Position numbers and translations under genes: made by a program. Of a stretch of DNA of 64,000 bases, positions 1-8,900 are shown one piece after another. The stretch is from Micromonospora sp. R77. GTDB lineage: Bacteria > Actinomycetota > Actinomycetes > Mycobacteriales > Micromonosporaceae. Position 1 is the first letter of the stretch; each line of letters starts with the position of its first letter. Under the pieces are notes generated by a model. The model did no database searches and was not told the DNA's origin. It saw nothing but the letters and a program-made list of their open reading frames with translations. The DNA lies in assembly GCF_022747945.1 (NCBI RefSeq), contig NZ_JALDST010000001.1:6138001-6202000 (forward strand), written 5' to 3'.

Positions 1-151
1 CCCACGGAGTGTCGATCATGACGACGGTGGTCGAGGTGCCCTGATCGGCCGAGGCGTGGCCGTCCGTGCCGTGGCCGGCTGCCGTCACCAGCCCGGTGAC
101 GATGCCGGCGGCGAGCGTTGCGATAGCGATGGCCCGGCGGATGCTGCCCAT
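1..151 (-). CDS. N-terminal part of a secreted protein (runs off the window start)
   Basis: Only the first 50 codons lie in the window. The ATG at 151 has a good ribosome binding site (GAAGGAG, complement of 158-164) six bases upstream. The protein starts with two arginines and a hydrophobic stretch (MGSIRRAIAIATLAAGIVTG) to about residue 27, then turns polar and rich in Gly, His and Thr. This is a typical signal peptide, so the product is probably exported. The mature domain is outside the window, so no function is proposed. It is divergent from the biosynthetic operon that begins at 333. Confidence 0.7.
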   Translation of the reverse strand, partial: MGSIRRAIAIATLAAGIVTGLVTAAGHGTDGHASADQGTSTTVVMIDTPW

Positions 152-332
152 TTCTGACTCCTTCGACGGTTTTCCGGACCTGATCCCGATGTGGTCCGGG
201 TTGACGCGATTGACGCTAGGGACCGGTGCTATCGGCCCCATATTGTCGGGCCGGGTGCCGGCGATGTTCGCCGGTGAACGGTGAGGACGTGGCAATAACC
301 TGCCGATAGAACCTCCACCGACGATTGCCGGC
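152..332. promoter_or_regulatory. Divergent intergenic region upstream of the NRPS operon
   Basis: This 181-bp gap separates the leftward secreted-protein gene from the rightward operon and must hold promoters for both. Two TTGACG hexamers (201-206 and 210-215) resemble -35 elements for the rightward direction, but I see no convincing -10 at standard spacing. There is no clear Shine-Dalgarno sequence before the ATG at 333, so that gene may be translated from a short or leaderless transcript. The promoter reading is inference. Confidence 0.3.
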
Positions 333-830
333 ATGGGAAACCACGACGCCACGGCGGCCCCGGTCACGGCACGGCTCAACATCGTCATCAGTGGCGTGTC
401 CTCCGACGCGCACACCTGGAACCTGGTGTTCCTCCAGCTCCTCCTCCAGGAGTGGGGCCACCGGGTGACCAACCTCGGCCCCTGCGTACCGGAGGCACTG
501 CTCCTCGACGAGTGCGCACGTGCCACCCCCGACCTGGTGGTGGTCAGCAGCGTCAACGGACACGGATTCCACGACGGCCTGCGGCTGATCGGCGCGCTGC
601 GGCAGCGTGCCGACACCGCGCGGCTGCCGGTGGTCATCGGCGGCAAGCTCGGCGTGACCGGTGAGCAGGGCGCCGCCGACCGGGTCGCCACACTCATCGC
701 CGCCGGCTACGACGCGGTCTTCGGCGACGACATGGTCGGCGTTGCCGGTGAGGACGTGGACCCGTTCGCGGAAACCCTGCGGCTGTTCCGTTCCTTCGTC
801 GATTCGCTGCCCGCGGCCGTGACATGCTGA
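333..830 (+). CDS. Glutamate (methylaspartate) mutase sigma subunit, B12-binding
   Basis: This is the small subunit of adenosylcobalamin-dependent glutamate mutase, which with the large subunit rearranges L-glutamate to (2S,3S)-3-methylaspartate. The 165-aa protein has the B12-binding fold: a first strand ending in SSDAHTWN with the Asp-x-His pair that supplies the lower cobalt ligand, then a VVVSSVNGHG segment, then VVIGGKLG. The Gly that usually follows the DxH motif is not present and W-N is found there instead. The next gene, the catalytic subunit, overlaps its end by seven bases, so the two are probably translated together. It opens an operon ending in an NRPS, so its job is presumably to make a methylated building block rather than to ferment glutamate. 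Confidence 0.9.
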   Translation: MGNHDATAAPVTARLNIVISGVSSDAHTWNLVFLQLLLQEWGHRVTNLGPCVPEALLLDECARATPDLVVVSSVNGHGFHDGLRLIGALRQRADTARLPVVIGGKLGVTGEQGAADRVATLIAAGYDAVFGDDMVGVAGEDVDPFAETLRLFRSFVDSLPAAVTC

Positions 831-2161
831 CCGGTCCGACACCCGCTGCCGTCACCGACGTCGCCTTCGGGGACTTCGTCAGCCAGGCCGCCGCGTCCGG
901 ACACCTGGTGGTGCAACCGCGCATGGGGTTCAGCGACCCGGAGCGGATGCGCGCCGGGCTGCACGCGGTACGTTCGGCGCCGGCTGTCACGGTCGGCACG
1001 CTGACCCTGGACAGCTACACCCGCGTCGGAGACCACCGGGCCGCCCGCGACGCCCTCGCCGCCGGCACCGACCTCAACGGCTACCCGCTGGTGGCGCACG
1101 ACCCGGCGACCACCCGTGCGGTGCTGCGTGACGTGCACGGACCCGAGTTTCCCGTCCAGGTACGGCACGGCTCAGCCGACCCCCGCCGGATCTTCACCGC
1201 CCTGCTCGACGTCGGCCTCCACAGCACCGAGGGCGGCCCGGTCTCCTACTGCCTGCCCTACGGCCGAACCCCGCTGCGCGAGTCGGTACGCAACTGGACC
1301 GAGTCGTGCCAGACGCTGGCCGCAGCCGCCGGTCGGGGCCCCGAACCGCACCTGGAGACATTCGGTGGCTGCCTGATGGGCCAGTTGTGCCCGCCGGGGC
1401 TGCTGGTCGCCATGAGCGTGCTCGAAGCGCTCTTCTTCCGCGCCCACGGACTGCGCAGCGTGTCGCTCAGCTACGCCCAGCAGACCGACACCGACCAGGA
1501 CGTCGCCGCGGTGCGGGCACTGCGCCGGCTCGCCGGGGAGTACCTGCCCGACCTGCAGTGGCACGTCGTCGTCTACACCTACATGGGCGTGTACCCGCGC
1601 AGCGTGCCCGGCGCGACCCGACTGCTGGAACTCGCGGCGGAGATGGCCGTACGTGCCGGCGCCGCCCGCCTGATCGTGAAGACCGCCGCCGAGGCGCACC
1701 GGATCCCGACGGTCCAGGAGAACGTGACCGCGCTGCGGGCTGCGGCCGCCGCCGCGGACCGGACGCGCCCCGACGTCGGCGCCGGTGGTTCTGCGAATGT
1801 GCTGCCCGGCGGCGGCGGTCCGGACGACCTCGTCGGCCAGGTGTACCGGGAGGCGAGCACCCTGATCGAGGCGACTCTGGCATTGCACGCCGACATCGGT
1901 CGGGCGCTGCTGTCGGCGTTCGCCCGTGGGCACCTGGACGTCCCCTACTGCCTGCACCCCGACAACGCCGGCCGCAGCGCCACCTTCATCGACGAGTGGG
2001 GCCGGTTGCGCTGGGCCCGAACCGGAAACATGCCCATCCCGGCGGACATCGCGTGTCCGCGCCCACTCACCGCGTCCGACCTGATGAAAGCCCTGTCCCA
2101 TGTGGAGCGCCGGTGCGACGCCGGCCAGACCACCACAACCCGAGTGGAAGTTGAGCGATGA
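824..2161 (+). CDS. Glutamate (methylaspartate) mutase epsilon subunit
   Basis: This is the catalytic TIM-barrel subunit of glutamate mutase, partner of the B12-binding protein just upstream. The 445-aa protein is slightly shorter than the clostridial enzyme (about 480 aa, from general knowledge). Family-like stretches include a VQPRMGFSD segment near the N-terminus, the FGGCLMGQLCPP segment near residue 185, and a C-terminal segment with GNMPIPADI. The ATG at 824 overlaps the stop of the sigma subunit (ATGCTGA), and its own stop overlaps the next start as ATGA, both signs of tight coupling. Together the subunits should supply 3-methylaspartate, a known NRPS precursor, for example in friulimicin. 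Whether it is used as such or as the amide depends on the next gene. Confidence 0.9.
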   Translation: MLTGPTPAAVTDVAFGDFVSQAAASGHLVVQPRMGFSDPERMRAGLHAVRSAPAVTVGTLTLDSYTRVGDHRAARDALAAGTDLNGYPLVAHDPATTRAVLRDVHGPEFPVQVRHGSADPRRIFTALLDVGLHSTEGGPVSYCLPYGRTPLRESVRNWTESCQTLAAAAGRGPEPHLETFGGCLMGQLCPPGLLVAMSVLEALFFRAHGLRSVSLSYAQQTDTDQDVAAVRALRRLAGEYLPDLQWHVVVYTYMGVYPRSVPGATRLLELAAEMAVRAGAARLIVKTAAEAHRIPTVQENVTALRAAAAAADRTRPDVGAGGSANVLPGGGGPDDLVGQVYREASTLIEATLALHADIGRALLSAFARGHLDVPYCLHPDNAGRSATFIDEWGRLRWARTGNMPIPADIACPRPLTASDLMKALSHVERRCDAGQTTTTRVEVER

Positions 2162-3165
2162 CCACCACCTCCGAACGAACCGTCACCCCGTCGCTGCCCG
2201 GCACGCCGGGTGAGCATCTGTCGGCACCGGTCACCCGGGCCGCGCTGCGGGTCCAGCACGGCATCCTCACCGCCGCCCGCGCATACCTCGCGGACGCCGG
2301 TTTCGTCGAACTGCTCGCACCGATCATCGGCCCCGTCACCGATCCGGGCGCACGCGGCGCCAAGCAGGTCGACGTCGACTACTACGGTCACCGCTACAAG
2401 CTGATGACCAGCGTCATCCTGTACAAGCAGGCCTCGCTGCAGGCGTTCGACCGGATCTACTCGATCGCCCCGAACGTCCGGCTGGAACCCCTCGAGACCT
2501 GCAACACCAACCGCCATCTGGCGGAATTCCACCAGATCGACGTGGAGATGGCCGGAGCCGGCCGCGACGAGGTCATCGCGGTGGCCACCGGCCTGATCAC
2601 CCACGCCGTCCGGCACGTGGTCACCCACCACGCGGAGGACCTCGCCGTGCTCGACCGGCAGGTCAGCGCGTTCGACGAGCTGCTCGCGGGCCCCTTCGAC
2701 CAGTGCACCCACGCCGAGGCGGTCGCCAGGCTGCGGGCGTCGGGGCACGACCAGAGCTCCGCGGCGGAGATCGACTGGACCGGCGAGGAGTTGCTGTCCC
2801 GCGCCGCCGCACGGCCGTTCTTCGTCACCGACTATCCGAAGGGCTCCCGCGGCTTCTACGACCGGGAGGACCCGGACCGGCCCGGGACGCTGCGCAACTT
2901 CGACCTGATCGCCCCGGAGGGCTACGGCGAGCTGATCAGCGGCGGCGAACGAGAGTCCGACTACGCCACCGTGGTCGCCCGGATGCGGGAGACGGGGGAG
3001 AACCCCGCCAAGTACGGGTGGTACCTGCGGATGCTGCGCGAGAGCATCCCGCCCAGCGCCGGGTTCGGCATCGGCGTGCAGCGGCTGACCCGCTACGTGG
3101 CCGGGCTGGACGCGGTGTGGCAGGCCAGCGCCTACCCGAAGGTGCCCGGGGTGGTGGCGCCGTGA
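2158..3165 (+). CDS. AsnRS-like asparagine synthetase A-type amide ligase
   Basis: The 335-aa protein is a class II aminoacyl-tRNA-synthetase catalytic core without an N-terminal anticodon-binding domain. Motif 2 reads IAPNVRLEP followed by NTNRHLAEFHQIDVEM (the AsnRS/AspRS pattern, with the ATP-binding Arg), and motif 3 is GFGIGVQRLTRY near the C-terminus. Stand-alone proteins of this build, as in the archaeal AsnRS-related asparagine synthetases, adenylate aspartate and transfer ammonia to give asparagine. Placed directly after glutamate mutase, it probably amidates 3-methylaspartate to 3-methylasparagine; the substrate is inference. ATGA overlap with the mutase gene and GTGA overlap with the next gene fix both ends. 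A truncated tRNA synthetase with another amide- or amino-acyl-transferring role is an alternative. Confidence 0.8.
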   Translation: MTTTSERTVTPSLPGTPGEHLSAPVTRAALRVQHGILTAARAYLADAGFVELLAPIIGPVTDPGARGAKQVDVDYYGHRYKLMTSVILYKQASLQAFDRIYSIAPNVRLEPLETCNTNRHLAEFHQIDVEMAGAGRDEVIAVATGLITHAVRHVVTHHAEDLAVLDRQVSAFDELLAGPFDQCTHAEAVARLRASGHDQSSAAEIDWTGEELLSRAAARPFFVTDYPKGSRGFYDREDPDRPGTLRNFDLIAPEGYGELISGGERESDYATVVARMRETGENPAKYGWYLRMLRESIPPSAGFGIGVQRLTRYVAGLDAVWQASAYPKVPGVVAP

Positions 3166-4445
3166 GCACGAGCGGCGCACCGGCCGCCCTGCGGGCCGAC
3201 ACGTTCCCCGAGGAGGCGGTCAGACACCGGGCCCGGACCGGCACCGAGGCGGTGTTCCCGCCTCGGGCGAGCTACGGCAACACCCTCCTCGGCGCCGGCG
3301 ACGTCACACCCGCCGACGGGCTCGACGCGTTGCGCCTGGTGCCGCCGGTCTTCATGCCGTTGCGGCTGGAGAAACTGATCGACCTGGCCAGTGAACCGAC
3401 GTACCGCGACGTCGAGCTGCACACCCGCGTCGGCGGGTTCGCCGCCCCGCTGCCGGCGTACGTGTCCGCCTTCGGCTCGACGCAGGTGGCCGGCGCGGAC
3501 CTCGGCCGGGCGGTGGCCCGGCAGGCGGGCACCCTCGGCCTGCCGATGGTGATCGGTGAGAACGTCGTGCCGGTCAACGGGTACGGGCGGCTCGGACCGG
3601 CCGGCGAGAGCGCGCTACTGGGAAGGCTGCGCGAGTACTGCGCCGCCGTCCCGGACGGGCTCGGCGGGGTGGTCGTGCAGCAGAGCACCGAGGACGCCGA
3701 CGCCGAGGTGTGGAACCTCGTGTACAGCGACCCGTCCGCGCAGCCGCTGCTGGACAGCGGTCGGCTGGGCTTCGAGTTGAAGGTCGGCCAGGGCGCCAAG
3801 CCCGGGCTCGGCGGCATGACCCTGGTGTCGGAGCGGACCGCCGGCCGCCTCGGCGACCAGTACCTGCTCGACCCCGTGTTCGGCGCCGACTGCCCCAGCG
3901 TGCTGCGGTCCAGCGCCCCCGGCACGTTCACCCAGGAGATCCTGGCGCACCAGATCCACCTGATGCGCAACAACTACCCCCGGGCTCGGGTCTGGGTGAA
4001 GCTGCCGCCCGGCCGCGACATCGCCGAGGCCACCGAGGTCGCCTGGACCGCCGGCGCCGATGCGGTGACCGTCGACGGGGCCGAGGGCGGCACCGGCTGG
4101 GCGCCGTCGGTGTTCCTCGCCCACGTCGGCCTGCCGCTGGTGGAGTGCCTGCGCCGGATCGGCCGGTCACCGGCCAGCGGGCCCCTGCTGGTCAGCGGCC
4201 GGATGTGGGAGGGCGCGAGAGCCACCAAGGCGCTCGCCCTCGGCGCGAACGCGGTCGGTCTGGGTCGGGCCGCGATCCTGGCCGCCGACACCGACCCGGA
4301 GGCGGGGCTGATCCGGCTCGTCGACTGCTTGGCGCTGGAACTGCGGCTCCTGATCAGCGCGCTGGGCCGGTACACGGTCGCCAGCCTGTCCGAGCAGGAC
4401 ACCTGGCATCCGCAGTGGCCGGAGCGGGAAGTGGAGCTGGCATGA
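3162..4445 (+). CDS. FMN-binding glutamate-synthase-like domain protein
   Basis: The 427-aa protein corresponds to the FMN-binding TIM-barrel domain of glutamate synthase as a stand-alone protein, comparable in size to MgsC/GlxD-type proteins. Diagnostic stretches are KVGQGAKPGLGG (about residue 207), VDGAEGGTGWAP (about residue 304) and the following SGRMWEGARATKALALGANAVGLGR phosphate-binding region. The Cys cluster that binds the 3Fe-4S centre in classical glutamate synthases is not visible: the few Cys residues are scattered. No glutaminase domain is encoded nearby. It may act on an imine or amide linked to methyl-Asp/Asn metabolism, or supply glutamate to the mutase; both are guesses. 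The GTG at 3162 overlaps the upstream stop (GTGA), and the stop overlaps the MFS start (ATGA). Confidence 0.8.
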   Translation: MSTSGAPAALRADTFPEEAVRHRARTGTEAVFPPRASYGNTLLGAGDVTPADGLDALRLVPPVFMPLRLEKLIDLASEPTYRDVELHTRVGGFAAPLPAYVSAFGSTQVAGADLGRAVARQAGTLGLPMVIGENVVPVNGYGRLGPAGESALLGRLREYCAAVPDGLGGVVVQQSTEDADAEVWNLVYSDPSAQPLLDSGRLGFELKVGQGAKPGLGGMTLVSERTAGRLGDQYLLDPVFGADCPSVLRSSAPGTFTQEILAHQIHLMRNNYPRARVWVKLPPGRDIAEATEVAWTAGADAVTVDGAEGGTGWAPSVFLAHVGLPLVECLRRIGRSPASGPLLVSGRMWEGARATKALALGANAVGLGRAAILAADTDPEAGLIRLVDCLALELRLLISALGRYTVASLSEQDTWHPQWPEREVELA

Positions 4446-5719
4446 ATCTCACCGATACGCCGCCGGTCCGGGCACCGGACGGTCTGCTGCGCCACCGGAA
4501 CTTCCGGCTGCTCTGGCTGGGCGAGGCGACCAGCAAGGCCGGCAGCGCGGTGACCGGCGTGGCGTTCCCCCTGGTGGCGGTCGTGACCCTGGACGCCACC
4601 CCGGTCACCATGGGCGTGATCAACGCGATGGCGTGGCTGCCCTGGTTGCTGATGGGCCTGCCCGCCGGGGCGTGGATCGACCGCTACCCGCGCCGACGGA
4701 CCATGCTGTCCGCCAACGCCGTCTCGATCGCCGTGCTGGTCAGCGTCCCGCTGGCGGCGTGGCTGGGCCTCCTGAGCGTCGGACAGTTGATCGTGGTGTC
4801 CTTCGTCGCCGGCACCGCGTCGATGTTTTTCAGCACCGCCTACCAGGCTTTCCTGCCGGCGGTGGTGGACAAGACCGACTTGGCCGAGGCGAACGCCAAA
4901 CTCCAGGGCACCGACCAGGTGGCCAACCTGGCCGGGCCGCCGCTGGGCGGCCTGATCACCCAGGCCGCCGGCGCGGTGACCGGGCTGCTGGTCGACGCGG
5001 TCACCTTCGTCGTCTCGGCGGTGTGCCTGCTGCGGATGCGGGTCGCGGAAGTGCTGCCCGCTCCCGCCGCGCACCGCACCAGCACCCGACACGAGATCGG
5101 CGAAGGGCTGCGGTACGTGGGACGGGACCGGTACCTGCGGATCCTGGCCATCAGCGCAGCCGTGGACAACTTCACCCTCAACGCGATGTACGCGCTCACG
5201 GTGCTCTTCCTGATCCGCACCGTCGGTGCCGCGCCGGGCGCCGTCGGGTTCCTGCTCGCGGCGGACTTCGTCGGCGGTCTGCTCGGCGCGATCATCGCCC
5301 GGCGGGTGGCCGGGCGGCTCGGGACCGCCCGTACCCTGCTGCTCTTCTCGATCGGGACCGCACCCTTCTGCCTGCTGGTACCCCTGACCCAGAACGGGCC
5401 GGGGCTGGCCCTGTTCGTCCTCGGGATCCTCGTGCCGTCGATCGGCATGGTGGTCGGCAACGTCGTCGTCACCGGGTTCCGGCAGTCGTACTGCCCGTCA
5501 CACCTGCTCGGCCGGGTCTACACCAGTTCGCGGTTCATCCAGTTCGGGATCATCCCCGTCGGTGCGGTTCTCGGCGGATGGCTCGGCGCCGTGCTCGGCG
5601 TACGGCAGGCGCTGTGGGTGATCACCGTCGCCGTGATCCTCGGCAAGCTCGTCCGGCTCATCGGCCCCATCAAGTCCGCCCGGGACTTTCCCACCGCACC
5701 GAAGGAGGACGTGTCGTGA
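4442..5719 (+). CDS. MFS exporter of the EntS / DHA3 type
   Basis: The 425-aa integral membrane protein has about twelve hydrophobic segments. It begins with LLRHRNFRLLWLGEATSKAG, typical of the EntS-like MFS branch that exports siderophores, macrolides and peptides. The conserved loop between TM2 and TM3 reads GAWIDRYPRRRTM. The ATG at 4442 overlaps the upstream stop, and its own stop overlaps the start of the MbtH gene, so it sits inside the biosynthetic operon. It is the likely export and self-protection pump for the peptide made by the downstream NRPS. The exact substrate cannot be read from sequence. Confidence 0.88.
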   Translation: MNLTDTPPVRAPDGLLRHRNFRLLWLGEATSKAGSAVTGVAFPLVAVVTLDATPVTMGVINAMAWLPWLLMGLPAGAWIDRYPRRRTMLSANAVSIAVLVSVPLAAWLGLLSVGQLIVVSFVAGTASMFFSTAYQAFLPAVVDKTDLAEANAKLQGTDQVANLAGPPLGGLITQAAGAVTGLLVDAVTFVVSAVCLLRMRVAEVLPAPAAHRTSTRHEIGEGLRYVGRDRYLRILAISAAVDNFTLNAMYALTVLFLIRTVGAAPGAVGFLLAADFVGGLLGAIIARRVAGRLGTARTLLLFSIGTAPFCLLVPLTQNGPGLALFVLGILVPSIGMVVGNVVVTGFRQSYCPSHLLGRVYTSSRFIQFGIIPVGAVLGGWLGAVLGVRQALWVITVAVILGKLVRLIGPIKSARDFPTAPKEDVS

Positions 5720-5955
5720 CCAACCCGTTCGAGGACGAGGACGGCGTGTACCTGGTTCTGGTCAACGCCGACAACCAGCACTCGCTGTGGCCCGCCCGGA
5801 TCGCCGTGCCGGCCGGGTGGCGGGTGACCTTCGGCGAGGACAGCCGGCAGGCCTGCCTGGACCACATCGAACGCTGCTGGACCGACCTGCGCCCGGCGGG
5901 CCTCTCCACCGGCGCGAACCCGGCCGTCCTGACCGGGCGCGCCACCGACAAGTAG
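5716..5955 (+). CDS. MbtH-like NRPS chaperone
   Basis: The 79-aa protein has the full MbtH signature: N-terminal NPFEDEDG, then NADNQHSLWP and VPAGW (the paired Trp residues that contact adenylation domains), and a C-terminal segment ending WTDLRPAGL. MbtH-like proteins bind NRPS A domains and are often needed for their solubility and activity. It lies 12 bp upstream of the NRPS gene. The start is the GTG at 5716, preceded by a strong GAAGGAGG (5701-5708) and overlapping the MFS stop as GTGA. Confidence 0.95.
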   Translation: MTNPFEDEDGVYLVLVNADNQHSLWPARIAVPAGWRVTFGEDSRQACLDHIERCWTDLRPAGLSTGANPAVLTGRATDK

Positions 5956-5967
5956 GGATGGTCGACG

Positions 5968-8900
5968 GTGACTCAGTCACAGCAGCGGCTCGGCGACGTC
6001 GGGGCACCGGCCGGCACGGGAACAGGGACGCGGGGAACGGATGATGCTCGCCTCGAGCCGCGCCGACCGGACGAGGTGCCCGGTCACGTCGAGGTGCCCC
6101 CGCCCAGGTGGCCCGACGCCGGGTGGAACGACACCGCTGCCGTGTTCCCGGCCGACGCGTGCCTGCACGACCTGATCGCGGAGCAGGCCGCCCGCACGCC
6201 GACGGCGACCGCCGTGGTGTCCGGGAACGACCGGCTCAGCTACCGGGAGCTGGACGAGCGCGCCGACCTGCTCGCCGCGCGCGTACGCCGACGGGGCGCC
6301 GGCCGCGGTCAGGTGGTCGGCATCTGCCTGGAGCGCGGACCTGAGCTGGTCGTCGCGGTGCTCGCCGTGCTCAAGGCGGGAGCCGCGTACACCCTGCTGG
6401 ACCCGGCGTTCCCGCCGTCCCGGCTGGGTACGGTGCTCGCCGAGGCCCGCTGCCAGCTCGTCGTCACCGACCGCGACGCGGCCGACCGGCTGCCCGACGC
6501 GCCCGTCGAGCTGATCCGGGTCGACGCCGGCACCACCACCGGCTCACCCGCTGTGCCGGACGGCGACGGCGTCGGCGTCACTGCCGGGGATCTCGCCTGT
6601 GTCATGTTCACCTCGGGCTCCTCCGGCCGACCCAAGGGGATAGCCACGCCGCACCGGGCCGTCGTGGGCACGCTGCTCGGCCAGTCCTTCGTGGCGTTCG
6701 GTCCGGCGCAGGTGTGGTTGCAGTGCGCGCCGGTGTCGTGGGACGCCTTCGCCCTGGAGCTGTTCGGTGCGCTGCTGCACGGCGGGACCTGTGTGCTGCA
6801 CCCCGGCGGTAGGCCCGAGCCGCTGACCATCGCCGACCTCGTCGAGCGGCACGGTGTGACGGTGCTGCACCTGTCGGCCAGTCTGCTCAACCACATGCTC
6901 GACGAGCACCCCGGGGTGTTCGACCGGGTGGGGAACGTGTTGACCGGCGGTGAGCCGGCCTCGGTCGCGCACGTGGCCCGGCTGCTGCGCCGCCGCCCCG
7001 ACCTGAATCTCGTCAACGGCTACTCACCCGCCGAGTCGACCATCTTCACCACCTGCCATCGGATCGCCCCGGCGGACACCGCGCGGGCGATCCCGGTGGG
7101 CGGTCCGCTCCGCAACAAACGGGTGTACGTGCTCGACGACAACCTCGACCCGGTGCCCGTCGGGACCGTCGGCGAGCTGTACATGGCCGGTGTCGGGCTC
7201 GCCGACGGGTACATCCACCAGCCCGGGACGACGGCACAGCGGTTCGTGGCGAACCCCTTCGACGCGCCCGGGGAGCGGATGTACCGCACCGGTGACCTCG
7301 TGCGCTGGCGCGCGGACGGGGTGCTGGACTTCCTCGGCCGGGCGGACGAGCAGGTCAAGATCCGTGGTTTCCGGGTGGAGCCCGGTGAGATACGGGCGGC
7401 GTTGACGCAGCATCCGGCGGTGCGCCAGGCGGAGGTCGTCGTCCGGGAGGACCGGCCCGGCGACCGGCGGCTCACCGCGTACGTGGTGCTCGTGCCCGAC
7501 GCCGAGGCCAGTGCGGCGGACCTGCGGGCCGACGCGCGGACCCGGCTGCCCGAACACCTGGTACCGGCGGCCGTGGTGATCCTCGACGCCCTGCCCATCA
7601 CCGCGAACGGGAAGCTCGACCGCGCCGCCCTGCCCGCCCCGACGACGCAGGTGCGCGGTCGCGCGCCACGGACACCGACGGAGGCGACGCTCTGCGCGCT
7701 CTTCGCCGACGTGCTGGGGCTGCCCATGGTCGGCGTCGACGACGACTTCTTCGACCTGGGCGGCCATTCCCTCCTGGCGTCCCGGCTGATCAGCCGGATC
7801 CGCGCCGAGCTGACGGCGGAGATCGACATCCGGACCCTGTTCGAGGCGCCGACACCGGAGGCGCTCGCCGACGTGGTCCCGGCGGCACCGGCGGCCCGCC
7901 CGCCACTGCACCCCCGCCGCCGGCCCGCCGAGCTGGAGCCGTCGGCGGCCCAGCAGCGACTGTGGTTCCTCGACCAGTTCGAGCGGGCGCCGGAGAAGTA
8001 CAACCTCGTTCGCGTGGTGCGGGTGGCGGGCCCGCTCGACGTCGCCGCGTTCGGCGCGGCGGTGCGGGACCTGGCGGAACGGCACGAGGTGCTGCGTACC
8101 GTGTTCCCCGCCGTCGACGGGCGCCCCCGGCAGCGCGTCGCCGACGTCACGTCGGTGTCACCGCGGCTGCGTACCGCCCCGGTCGGCCCCGATCCCGACG
8201 CGGCGGTACGCGCGGAGGCGACCGAGGCGTTCGACCTCGCCGGCGAATCCCCGTTGCGGGTCACCGTGCTGCACGCCCCGCACGAGACGCTGATCGTGCT
8301 GGTGCTGCACCACATCGCTGGCGACGGCTGGTCCATGCGTCCGCTGCTGCGCGATCTCGGCCTGGCCTACCAGGCCCGGCTCGCCGGACATGCCCCGGAC
8401 TGGGACCCCCTGCCGGTGGCCTATGCCGACTACACGCTCTGGCAGCGTGACGTCCTCGACGGTGGCGTCGCCGACCGGCAACTCGCGTACTGGCGCGAAC
8501 GTCTCGACGGCGTGCCCGCCGAGATCCCGCTGCCCGCGGACCGGCCGCGTCCCGCCGAGCCGACCCACGCGGCCGGCACGGTGCCCTTCCGGCTGCCCGC
8601 GGACCTGCACGCCCGGCTCGTCGAGGTCGCCCAGGCAGCTCGCGCCACCGTCTTCATGGTGCTGCACGCGGGGCTCGCCGCGACCCTCACCCGGCTCGGC
8701 GCCGGAACCGACGTGCCGGTCGGCACGGTCGTGGCAGGCCGTGCCGACGTCGCCCTCGACGACCTGGTGGGTTTCTTCGTCAACACCCTCGTGCTGCGCA
8801 CCGACACCTCGGGCAACCCGTCCCTGCGTCGGCTGCTCGACCGGGTCCGGGACACCGACCTGGCCGCCTTCGCGCACCAGGACGTCCCGTTCGACCAGGT

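Noticed and set aside
2703..3161. Upstream extension of the FMN glutamate-synthase-like frame
   Set aside because: The residues are Arg/Pro-rich shadow of the ligase gene. The GTG at 3162 overlapping the upstream stop is the natural start.
3710..4441. Upstream extension of the MFS frame
   Set aside because: Shadow of the FMN protein gene; the transporter begins at the ATG at 4442.
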